Origin: Maccoyibacter intestinihominis
GTDB taxonomy: Bacteria > Bacillota > Clostridia > Lachnospirales > Lachnospiraceae
Direction of reading: 5' to 3'
Length of the DNA: 64,000 nt
Assembly: GCF_040096355.1 (NCBI RefSeq)
Contig: NZ_JBBMEX010000001.1
Location: 186,001-250,000, forward strand
The position numbers and the translations under genes were made by a program. The notes beneath the pieces are model-generated. The model was not told the DNA's origin, did no database searches, and saw nothing but the letters and a program-made list of their open reading frames with translations. Positions 1 to 6,758 of this stretch are shown piece after piece (the stretch's first letter is position 1; each line of letters opens with the position of its first letter).

Positions 1-2
1 AT

Positions 3-119
3 GTACAGGAATTACTTGGACACTCGGATGTAAGTACCACTATGAATGTCTATGCACACGCTAACCGAGAAGGTAAGCGAAACTCAGCCCGACTACTTGA
101 TAAGGTGGTTGGAGAATAA
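3..119 (+). CDS. Tyrosine recombinase/integrase, C-terminal end only
   Basis: Reading from base 3, the frame is open to the window edge and ends at the TAA at 117-119. The peptide contains LLGHSDVSTTMNVYAHA, the classic C-terminal motif of phage and conjugative-transposon integrases. LLGH carries the last catalytic His/Arg-region residue, and the Tyr in NVYAHA (codon 51-53) is the DNA-cleaving nucleophile. The rest of the gene lies to the left of the window. An integrated or formerly integrated element therefore probably abuts this edge. Whether the full gene is intact cannot be seen. Confidence 0.85.
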   Translation, partial: VQELLGHSDVSTTMNVYAHANREGKRNSARLLDKVVGE

Positions 120-356
120 AATCGAATAAGAAAAACTTTCCCTTGTAGATACCTCATAAGGGCAAAAACAAGGGAAAAGGATACATATAGAGTGGCAAGG
201 CATACCGCCAAGTCGCATAAAATAAGGAAAGTTGAGATTTTAGTTATACAAATCCCAATTTGTAGAGCTGATAATATATGAAAAGTGTAACGGGGTGCAA
301 AAAACATACCGGAAAAAAATTATTAAGGCATCAATTCTTTACGAATTTTGTTGTAA

Positions 357-430
357 TGCAACTTTTTTCGGAATATATACATTGCATAATATAACAAATT
401 CGTAGTATACTAATTCCGAAAAAAGTTGCA
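357..430. repeat. 18-bp perfect inverted repeat around a promoter
   Basis: The left arm at 357-374 (TGCAACTTTTTTCGGAAT) is perfectly complementary to the right arm at 413-430, with 38 bases between. A second, shorter pair (ACGAATTTTGTT near 341 and AACAAATTCGT near 393) is interleaved. A further TTTTTTCGGA lies just upstream of the ATPase start, at about 435-445. The right arm covers the expected transcription start, so operator function is likely. Terminal repeats of a vanished mobile element are the alternative. Confidence 0.75.
382..411 (+). promoter_or_regulatory. Sigma-A-like promoter of the DUF4143 ATPase
   Basis: TTGCAT at 382-387 and TATACT at 406-411 are separated by 18 bases. Both lie between the arms of the inverted repeat, so a protein bound to the arms would flank or cover the promoter. 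Confidence 0.55.
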
Positions 431-454
431 AAACATTTTTTTCGGAGGTGTATC

Positions 455-1711
455 ATGGAAATTGTAAGAGATAGATATTTAAATAAACTACTGGAACGAA
501 AAGAAAATGGTCTTGTAAAAGTAGTAACCGGAATCAGAAGATGCGGAAAATCATATTTATTGTTTCATTTGTATAGAAATAAGCTACTATCTATGGGTGT
601 TGCAAAAGACCATATTATTGCTTTAGCGCTGGATGATATTGCAAATATTGAATATAGAGATGCTATTAAACTGTACAATTATGTAAAAGACAATATTAAA
701 GATGATGAAATGCACTATGTCTTTTTGGATGAAATCCAGATGATGAACAGTAACTTCACGGATCTTATCAATGGGCTTCTTCATATTGAAAATCTGGACA
801 TATATGTAACCGGAAGTAATTCGAAGTTTCTTTCTAGTGATATTCTGACAGAATTTAGAGGACGCGGAGATGAAATTCGTGTATATCCATTATCTTTTGC
901 AGAATTTTGTACTGCCTATGATAATAAGAACGAGGCTTGGAAGGATTATTATACTTATGGGGGACTGCCATTGATTCTTTCTCGAAAGACTGATGAACTA
1001 AAAGCAGAATATTTGATTTCACTCTTTAATAATATCTATCTAAAAGATATTAAAGAACGTAACAGCATAAAGACAGATGATGAATTAGATATACTGGTAG
1101 ATATCGTTGCTTCAGCAACAGGTTCATTGACAAATCCGACTAAGATTTCTAACTCTTTTAAAAGCATGAGTCAAAAATCGTTATCAGATAAGACCATCAA
1201 ATTATATTTAGATCATCTATCTGATGCTTTTCTCATTGAGAAATCAGTACGATTCGATGTGAAAGGGAAAAAATATATTAATACTCCTGCAAAGTACTAT
1301 TTTGAGGATGTTGGCTTAAGAAATGCCCGCTTAAATTTCAGACAACAAGAAGAGAATCATATTATGGAAAATATCATCTATATAGAGCTTAGAAGCCGTG
1401 GTTATCGTGTTGATGTAGGTGTTGTAGAAGTTTATGAGACATCAAATTCAGGAAAAAGAGAAAAAAAGTTTCTGGAAATAGATTTTATTGCTAATAAAGG
1501 GGATAAGAAATACTATATCCAATCTGCATTTGAAATGACATCTCCTGAAAAAATAGTACAGGAAAAAAAGTCATTGACCAAATTAAATGACTTTTTCAAA
1601 AAAATTATAGTCGTGAAAGATGATATCAAACCGAATACTGATGAACAAGGTATCATAACAGTCGGAATCTTTGATTTCTTGCTGAATGACAATATACTGG
1701 AGCAAATCTAA
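455..1711 (+). CDS. AAA+-type ATPase of the DUF4143 family
   Basis: This 418-residue protein has an N-terminal P-loop ATPase domain and a C-terminal DUF4143 region. The Walker A is GIRRCGKSYLL (about residues 26-36), and the Walker B is YVFLDEIQMM (about 88-97). A sensor-like VTGSNSKFLS follows, and the C-terminus carries the IDFIANKG segment typical of the nuclease-like fold in DUF4143. The family is abundant in gut Firmicutes, Bacteroidetes and archaea, often near mobile DNA. Its biochemical role is not established. The start is supported by TCGGAGG 7 bases upstream of the ATG. It has its own promoter and operator-like repeat, and stands alone beside the integrase end and a transposase stub. 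Confidence 0.85.
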   Translation: MEIVRDRYLNKLLERKENGLVKVVTGIRRCGKSYLLFHLYRNKLLSMGVAKDHIIALALDDIANIEYRDAIKLYNYVKDNIKDDEMHYVFLDEIQMMNSNFTDLINGLLHIENLDIYVTGSNSKFLSSDILTEFRGRGDEIRVYPLSFAEFCTAYDNKNEAWKDYYTYGGLPLILSRKTDELKAEYLISLFNNIYLKDIKERNSIKTDDELDILVDIVASATGSLTNPTKISNSFKSMSQKSLSDKTIKLYLDHLSDAFLIEKSVRFDVKGKKYINTPAKYYFEDVGLRNARLNFRQQEENHIMENIIYIELRSRGYRVDVGVVEVYETSNSGKREKKFLEIDFIANKGDKKYYIQSAFEMTSPEKIVQEKKSLTKLNDFFKKIIVVKDDIKPNTDEQGIITVGIFDFLLNDNILEQI

Positions 1712-1776
1712 ATATTTCAATTTTAAGGAATTTCCTGTATAATTCAAGTATAAGGCATTCCAAGAAAGAAGGTTGA

Positions 1777-1842
1777 GAAAAAACTTTAGTTGTAGGTATT
1801 GATGTAGGCAGTGAAACCCATTATGCAAGGACTTTTGACTAG
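1777..1842 (+). pseudogene. IS110-family transposase N-terminal stub
   Basis: The frame reads VVGIDVGSETHYARTFD and then stops at 1840-1842. GIDVGSETHYAR is the start of the DEDD (RuvC-like) catalytic domain of IS110-type transposases, including the first catalytic Asp. Nothing downstream continues the protein, so only about 20 codons remain. The region from here to about 2100 has no intact gene. Confidence 0.6.
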
Positions 1843-1859
1843 AGAGGTTCGGAGATTTG

Positions 1860-1979
1860 ATGCGAGGACAGTGTAGTACAGAGAAGAGAATTGTAGAGTC
1901 ATTTACAGTTCCTACTCTTAATGCAGCAGGAGCTTTTAGTCTTGTATTGCCAAAGAGATATAGATTAGATAAACTGTGA
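1860..1979 (+). other. Short ORF, possible gene remnant of unknown origin
   Basis: An ATG at 1860 opens a 39-codon frame containing VPTLNAAGAFSLVLPKR. The composition looks like real protein and a weak GGAG precedes the ATG. I do not recognise the family. The fragment sits between an IS110 stub and the NTF2-like gene, so it is more likely the tail of a deleted gene than a functional peptide. Confidence 0.25.
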
Positions 1980-2101
1980 CAAATTCGGTATTTTCAATGG
2001 TTTGCGGAGAATTTGATAACAAAATATAACAGTTATTAAATCTCTTAAAACAGGTGAAATCTCAATCGGAAATTTGGAGTAGTAATGAGAGGGAATGAAA
2101 A

Positions 2102-2470
2102 ATGAATGTAAAGGAATTTTGGAAAGTCATTCTTGCGCAAGATGAGAACGCAATTAGAAAATATTTTCATAAAGATGCTTATATAAACTGGCATTGTACA
2201 AATGAACATTTTAATGTTGATGAGTTTATTATTGCCAATTGTGAGTATCCGGGAGACTGGGATGGCGTTGTCGAAAGAATAGAACGAATGAATGATTTAA
2301 CCATTACAGTCACATCTGTTTATCCCAAAGATAGGAGTACTTTTTTTCATGTGACATCATTTATTAAGACAGCAAATAACAAGATTATTTCAATGGATGA
2401 ATATTGGGCTGATGATGGAGATGCTCCGCAATGGAGAAAAGATAAACACATTGGAAGTTCAATTTACTAA
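2102..2470 (+). CDS. SnoaL/NTF2-like small protein
   Basis: The 122-residue protein begins VKEFWKVILAQDEN and has the alternating helix and sheet pattern of the NTF2-like (SnoaL) superfamily. Features include a tryptophan-rich pocket (INWHCTNEHF), a central EYPGDWDG segment and a C-terminal SMDEYWADDG strand. Such cone-shaped proteins bind or convert small molecules, and no specific substrate can be inferred. GAGGGAATGAAAA precedes the ATG. The next gene starts 46 bases downstream on the same strand, so the two may be co-transcribed. Confidence 0.7.
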   Translation: MNVKEFWKVILAQDENAIRKYFHKDAYINWHCTNEHFNVDEFIIANCEYPGDWDGVVERIERMNDLTITVTSVYPKDRSTFFHVTSFIKTANNKIISMDEYWADDGDAPQWRKDKHIGSSIY

Positions 2471-2516
2471 ATTCCGGCTTGTAGAGTTGGAAAAATCGGA
2501 AGTTTGGGAGGAGAAT

Positions 2517-3161
2517 ATGAGCACATATGTTTTAACAAGTATGTTTCCTGATGGGATACACGGAAAGAATCGTGAGCTGTTTCAAACCCTGGTGACCCAA
2601 CGGAAAAGTTTTGCGTTTGTCGCATCCGAATTTGAAAAGGATCATGGTACGACAGATTGCTATTTTCATCTTTTTCTGAATATGCTTGAAGAAAGCGGAA
2701 TTCATTTTGAAAATTCGTATGTTGTTGACGGACGCATGGATGCAGCTGAAGCAAGGAAGGCAGTCTCTAAGGCGGATGTGGTCTGGCTGGCAGGAGGTGA
2801 TACGCCTGTACAGTATGCCTATTTAGTGAAATATGGTCTGGATGATGCTATTCGGAAGCACCCGGGTCTTATCATTGGAATGAGTGCAGGCTCCATCAAT
2901 TTGGGGAAGACAGCCATATGCACATTAACGTGCCGCCACAATGAATTAGAAATCTATAACGCATTAGGGTGTGTAGACATTTCGGTCGAGCCGCATTTTG
3001 ACCACCAAAATGTAACTGATGAACTGATGCAATTGTCGAAAGAGTACACCATATATGGTCTGTGTGATGACAGCGTGATCGTTTGTTCCGATGAAAAAAA
3101 GGAATTTTATGGAGAAGTATATAAGCTGAGCAACGGAACAATGGAACAGCTGGAAACTTGA
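2517..3161 (+). CDS. Peptidase S51 / type 1 glutamine amidotransferase-like protein
   Basis: This 214-residue protein of the class I glutamine amidotransferase-like fold carries the S51 (dipeptidase E-like) nucleophile elbow IIGMSAGSINLG, with Ser as the likely nucleophile, preceded by VVWLAGGDTPVQ. A later VEPHFDHQN supplies the conserved His region. S51 enzymes cleave Asp-X dipeptides or cyanophycin-type substrates, and the specificity here is unknown. I chose ATG 2517 because GGGAGGAG lies 4-11 bases upstream and the conserved fold begins at TYVLTSMFP. The frame is open further upstream but has no ribosome binding site there. Confidence 0.8.
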   Translation: MSTYVLTSMFPDGIHGKNRELFQTLVTQRKSFAFVASEFEKDHGTTDCYFHLFLNMLEESGIHFENSYVVDGRMDAAEARKAVSKADVVWLAGGDTPVQYAYLVKYGLDDAIRKHPGLIIGMSAGSINLGKTAICTLTCRHNELEIYNALGCVDISVEPHFDHQNVTDELMQLSKEYTIYGLCDDSVIVCSDEKKEFYGEVYKLSNGTMEQLET

Positions 3162-3216
3162 CAACTTGGGATTTGCAGAGTTGTAGAAATTCTATTTATA
3201 AACGGAGAGAATTGTT

Positions 3217-3369
3217 ATGATTGAAATTAGAAAAGTTAGAAATGGCGATGAAAGAAGTTTGGCTTTTGTTCAAGCGGAAAGCTGGAAGGCAGCATTCAAA
3301 AATATATTGTCACAGGAAACTATAAAGGCGAGCATCCTCCACAGGGTTGTCTATTGCAAGAGCATTTAG
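3217..3369 (+). pseudogene. Truncated GNAT acetyltransferase, N-terminus only
   Basis: ATG 3217 follows a GGAGAG site and begins MIEIRKVRNGDERSLAFVQ, then ESWKAAFKNILS, which matches the first strand and helix of GNAT N-acetyltransferases. The family-like reading ends after about 37 codons (about 3327) and the frame runs into TAG at 3367-3369. The acetyl-CoA binding motif (Q/RxxGxG/A) is missing, so the gene is inactive. The break probably comes from a deletion or insertion, since the following 170 bases do not resemble a GNAT in any frame. Confidence 0.65.
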
Positions 3370-3597
3370 CACACACTCTGAATCAGGTGTGGTCGTTAGC
3401 CCTTCCTCTGCCTTTACATCTATGAATCTGTAGCTACATGACCTTGGTGGAAATAAGAGTACTATCGCATGGAGTTGTTGTAACTTTATAGACCATTGTA
3501 CCAATGGTTAAAATACAGGATTTTTTGTGCAAAATATATAAGAAAGTATAGAGAGACTATTAAGGATGATGAATCAGACTTGATTGGGGATGAGAAA

Positions 3598-3752
3598 ATG
3601 TTATTTGTATATTATCCCAAATGTTCAACCTGCCAGAAGGCTAAAAAGTGGCTGGATGAGCATAATATAAATTAGTTGTAAATGGCGGTACTGTGCTGGT
3701 TGGCTTTAAGGAAGCAGAGTGGTCTGAAAAACTGAGGATAACTGTAAGATGA
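3598..3752 (+). pseudogene. ArsC/Spx-like reductase with internal deletion
   Basis: The start reads MLFVYYPKCSTCQKAKKWLD, the thioredoxin-fold N-terminus of ArsC/Spx/YffB proteins, with CxxC in KCSTCQK, and stops at 3673-3675. In another frame from 3672 the sequence VVNGGTVLVGFKEAEW is recognisable as the extreme C-terminus of the same family, ending at 3750-3752. Roughly 60-70 middle codons are gone. The two ends of one gene joined out of frame show a clean internal deletion. Confidence 0.7.
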
Positions 3753-3854
3753 TATGTGAATATTTACGCTAAAACGGATTATTAAACACAAATTTACTGA
3801 GGTTCATTGGAATATCTAAGAAGTAGTTCTGCGACACAACCTGTTTCAGACAAT

Positions 3855-3886
3855 AAAAAAATCACCAGCATGACGGTACTGGTGGT
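3855..3886 (-). terminator. Intrinsic terminator of rpsT
   Basis: On the minus strand CACCAG (3879-3884 complement) pairs with CTGGTG (3863-3868 complement), followed by ATTTTTTTA. It lies 33 bases beyond the rpsT stop. Confidence 0.75.
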
Positions 3887-3918
3887 TTCTTTATCATAAA
3901 TATCTATTTTCTACCGGA

Positions 3919-4182
3919 TTAAGCCATCTTGTTAACAGCGAGTGTTAAACGGGAAACTTTTCTAGCAGCGGTGTTTTTATGATATACACCTTTTGTAGCA
4001 GCTCTGTTGATCTGACCGATAGCAGCTTTTAAAGCCTCTTCAGCAGCAGCTTTATCTTTTGCTGCGATAGCTGCCTCTACTTTCTTAATAGATGTCTTAA
4101 CAGCAGATTTGATAGATTTGTTTCTAGCAGTTCTTTTCTCAGTTACTAAGATTCTTTTCTTTGCTGATTTAATGTTAGCCAA
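3919..4182 (-). CDS. rpsT: 30S ribosomal protein S20
   Basis: The 87-residue lysine- and alanine-rich helical protein reads (L)ANIKSAKKRILVTEK at the start and GVYHKNTAARKVSRLT near the end, which is diagnostic of bS20. It binds 16S rRNA early in 30S assembly. The start is TTG at 4180-4182, with GGAGGTG 5 bases upstream, and gives the normal family length; the frame extends five codons further to an ATG that would overlap this ribosome binding site. It is transcribed alone and divergently from gpr, which is the usual arrangement in clostridia. Confidence 0.97.
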   Translation of the reverse strand: MANIKSAKKRILVTEKRTARNKSIKSAVKTSIKKVEAAIAAKDKAAAEEALKAAIGQINRAATKGVYHKNTAARKVSRLTLAVNKMA

Positions 4183-4268
4183 TCTGTACACCTCCAATGA
4201 TTCTGAATTGTTTTACATGATTGTTACATCAAAGCGGACACGGAGCGCTAATGTAAACATACTATTAC

Positions 4269-4297
4269 ATTTTAGGTCATCCCCTATTATCTGTCAA
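4269..4297 (-). promoter_or_regulatory. Sigma-A promoter of rpsT
   Basis: The minus strand reads TTGACA (complement of 4292-4297), 17 bases, then TAAAAT (complement of 4269-4274). This leaves a leader of about 80 bases before the TTG start. S20 genes often have regulatory leaders, but no specific structure is claimed here. Confidence 0.8.
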
Positions 4298-4355
4298 TAC
4301 ATAAAATCCGCTTTTTTGCAAAAAATAGAAGAAAATCAACAGGAGTGATAAGAAA

Positions 4356-5231
4356 ATGTTTCAGGTAAGAACCGATTTAGCGTTAGAAACAAAAGAAAAG
4401 TTTGAAGAGGACAACGTCGAACTGAAGGGTGTGCGAATCCATGAAGAAGAGCGTGGAGAGAATATTAAGATTACAGAAGTGATCATAGAAACGGAAAACG
4501 GAGCAAAGAGTATGGGAAAACCAAGAGGCTCCTATATCACGATAGAAGCGCAGGAAATGACAGACGGCGATGACGGATATCACAGGGAAATATCTGAAGA
4601 ATTAGCAAAAGTGCTGCGGGGAATGATCCCTGTGAACAGGGAGGAATTGTCTGTCCTAGTGGTAGGACTTGGAAACCGTGAGATAACGCCGGACGCACTC
4701 GGACCGCGGGTGGCGGATAACATGATGATCACAAGGCATGTGATCCGTGAATTTGGAAAATATGCGTTGGGTGCAGAGCATAGCAATCTGATCAGCAGTA
4801 TCGTACCGGGGGTCATGGCACAGACCGGAATGGAGAGCTTAGAGATCATCCGGGGAGTCATCCGGGAGACAGAGCCGGATTGTATCGTAGCTGTGGACGC
4901 ATTAGCGGCAAGAAGTGTGAAACGGCTGAACCGGACCATTCAGATCACCAATACCGGAATCAATCCGGGCTCAGGCGTGGGAAACCACAGACATGGGCTG
5001 AACCGTGAGAGTGTCGGGATTCCGGTGATCGCGATCGGAGTTCCGACCGTGGTAGATGCGGCTACCATTGTCAACGATGCCATCAGCGGTTACTACGAAG
5101 AAGTGGACTGCACCCTGAACTCCTTTTTTGTAACGCCAAAAGATATTGATGAATCCATTAAAAGACTGAGTTTTACCATATCAGAAGGACTGAATCTGGC
5201 ATTTGAAAAAACAGCCTGTACAAATTCTTAG
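4356..5231 (+). CDS. gpr: Germination protease GPR
   Basis: This 291-residue aspartic-type spore protease degrades small acid-soluble spore proteins at germination. It begins FQVRTDLALE, the region removed when the zymogen is processed. The conserved core includes VVGLGNREITPDALGP and TGINPGSGVGNHR. CAGGAG lies 10 bases upstream. The gene is followed directly by spoIIP, the pairing seen in Bacillus and Clostridia, and supports a spore-forming host. Confidence 0.95.
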   Translation: MFQVRTDLALETKEKFEEDNVELKGVRIHEEERGENIKITEVIIETENGAKSMGKPRGSYITIEAQEMTDGDDGYHREISEELAKVLRGMIPVNREELSVLVVGLGNREITPDALGPRVADNMMITRHVIREFGKYALGAEHSNLISSIVPGVMAQTGMESLEIIRGVIRETEPDCIVAVDALAARSVKRLNRTIQITNTGINPGSGVGNHRHGLNRESVGIPVIAIGVPTVVDAATIVNDAISGYYEEVDCTLNSFFVTPKDIDESIKRLSFTISEGLNLAFEKTACTNS

Positions 5232-5259
5232 AATAAAGCAGCCTGTCCATGCATATAAT
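5232..5259 (+). promoter_or_regulatory. Candidate sigma-E promoter before spoIIP
   Basis: AATA (5232-5235) and CATATAAT (5252-5259), spaced by 16, resemble the sporulation sigma-E pattern (ATA / CATAYAHT). The -10 element ends only 8 bases before the ATG. Confidence 0.4.
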
Positions 5260-5267
5260 ATATTGTT

Positions 5268-6449
5268 ATGGACAGAGTAAATAAAAAGAAATGTAAAAAT
5301 AAAATAAAGGGACTGTTAGTATGCGTCCTGATAATTGGAATTATTGCGGTGGGTGTCAGAAGCAGCAGGGCACAGGGAAAAGACACCTTGGGAACGCTGA
5401 TGATATCACAGTTTGAAAAAGAGCTGTACAATGGCATTTTAAAAACATATACACCGGCAATGACATATGATCAGACAAAAGACAGCAGGGAGTATTTCAA
5501 GCGGGTACTCCCTCTTTATAGTTATATGAAAAATAACGAAGTCTATGATACGGCATCGGAGAGCGAACTGACCTATGAAATGATACGCGCAAAAGAAGCG
5601 GCAGACGAAAATCATGTGGATGAAAAAACAGGAGAATTAGTCAGTCAGAACAAAGACGAAGAGAGCGAGAAAAAGAGTCAGAAGCCGGTGGTGAATTTTT
5701 CTAAGGCAAAATTGGCAGATTTTGATTATCTAAGACAGAATTTTTATACGGTAGACCGGACGACTACCATTACCGGAGACCAGCTCAATGCAGAAAAAAT
5801 GCTGTCGAAGGATATGCATCTGGCAAAAAACGTGGATGGACCGCAGATCCTGATCTATCATACACATTCACAGGAAGGGTATGCGGATTCCGTACCGGGG
5901 AATTTAGATACCACGGTTGTCGGGGTCGGAGAATATCTGACACAGATCTTACGCGAAAAATATGGAATGAATGTACTGCATCATACCGGAACTTATGATG
6001 TCAATGACAGAGATCATGCCTATTCCAATGCTGAGCCGGCAATTGAGCAGATTCTTAGGGAAAATCCAAGTATTGAAGTAGTGATCGACTTACACCGTGA
6101 CGGAGTGGCAGAGGGAACAAGACTTGTGACGGAAGTAGACGGCACGCGGATGGCATCCATCATGTTTTTTAACGGACTCAGCCGCACAACGGCACTTGGA
6201 GATATTTCCTATTTAAAAAATCCCTACATACAGGATAATCTGGCATTTTCCTTCCAGATGCAGTTAAAAGCGGCAGAGTATTATCCGGGACTTGCAAGAC
6301 CGATTTATTTAAAAGGTTATCGTTATAATATGCATTTTAAGCCGAAAAGCCTGTTGATCGAGGTTGGAGCGCAGACAAATACCTTACAGGAGGCAAAAAA
6401 TGCCATGGTCCCGCTTGCGGATGTGCTGCACCGGGTCATACAGGAGTGA
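5268..6449 (+). CDS. spoIIP: Stage II sporulation protein P
   Basis: The 393-residue protein has a cytoplasmic Lys-rich start, one membrane anchor (about residues 15-32, LLVCVLIIGIIAVGV) and an external amidase/endopeptidase domain. Visible motifs are ILIYHTHSQEGY, with the zinc-type His, VVIDLHRDGV and LLIEVGAQTNT. SpoIIP works with SpoIID and SpoIIM to remove peptidoglycan during forespore engulfment. The region between residues 90 and 150 is charged and poorly conserved. No Shine-Dalgarno sequence precedes the ATG, so initiation may be leaderless or coupled to gpr. Confidence 0.95.
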   Translation: MDRVNKKKCKNKIKGLLVCVLIIGIIAVGVRSSRAQGKDTLGTLMISQFEKELYNGILKTYTPAMTYDQTKDSREYFKRVLPLYSYMKNNEVYDTASESELTYEMIRAKEAADENHVDEKTGELVSQNKDEESEKKSQKPVVNFSKAKLADFDYLRQNFYTVDRTTTITGDQLNAEKMLSKDMHLAKNVDGPQILIYHTHSQEGYADSVPGNLDTTVVGVGEYLTQILREKYGMNVLHHTGTYDVNDRDHAYSNAEPAIEQILRENPSIEVVIDLHRDGVAEGTRLVTEVDGTRMASIMFFNGLSRTTALGDISYLKNPYIQDNLAFSFQMQLKAAEYYPGLARPIYLKGYRYNMHFKPKSLLIEVGAQTNTLQEAKNAMVPLADVLHRVIQE

Positions 6450-6461
6450 GAAAAAGTGGAG

Positions 6462-6512
6462 AAAAGCAAGGCTGCCACGCCGACCGGGTTCTGCGGCGGC
6501 CTTGCTTTTTTT
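6462..6512 (+). terminator. Intrinsic terminator after spoIIP
   Basis: AAGCAAGGC (6464-6472) pairs with GCCTTGCTT (6499-6506 region), followed by seven T. Confidence 0.85.
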
Positions 6513-6587
6513 CTTGACGAATAACCGAAAAAATAATACCATATAAAGTGGGTTTTAATGCAAGCCGATATACAGGAGGAGATAAAA

Positions 6588-6749
6588 ATGAGCAAGATAA
6601 TATCCGCAATGGTATGCGTATTTATACCAATGATCGTCAGCACAATATTACAGCAGGTGTTCCATTTTTCTGATTACCTGATGATAGCAATTTATTTTAT
6701 TATGTTTGCGATTCTGTTTTTCTTTGTAAAGAAAAAGGGATGGTTTTAA
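6588..6749 (+). CDS. Small membrane protein of unknown function
   Basis: The 53-residue protein consists of two hydrophobic segments (about residues 4-22, IISAMVCVFIPMIVSTI, and 28-47, YLMIAIYFIMFAILFFFV) followed by KKKGWF, so a two-pass protein with a cytoplasmic basic tail is likely. AGGAGGAG lies 7 bases before the ATG at 6588. The gene ends 9 bases before lepA and may be co-transcribed with it. I do not recognise the family. Confidence 0.7.
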   Translation: MSKIISAMVCVFIPMIVSTILQQVFHFSDYLMIAIYFIMFAILFFFVKKKGWF

Positions 6750-6758
6750 GGAGGAGTC

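Noticed and set aside
3310..3504. 64-codon minus-strand ORF overlapping the truncated GNAT gene
   Set aside because: It contains a protein-like stretch (LHAIVLLFPPRSCSYRF) but no ribosome binding site or recognised family, and it lies in decayed DNA. It may be a remnant of an insertion, but this cannot be supported.
4258..4264. CATACTA, sigma-G-like -10 upstream of gpr
   Set aside because: No matching -35 lies at the right distance, and the site overlaps the divergent rpsT promoter region.
6516..6550. TTGACG followed by TATAAA as a promoter for lepA
   Set aside because: The spacing is 21 bases, outside the normal range, and no better pair was found.
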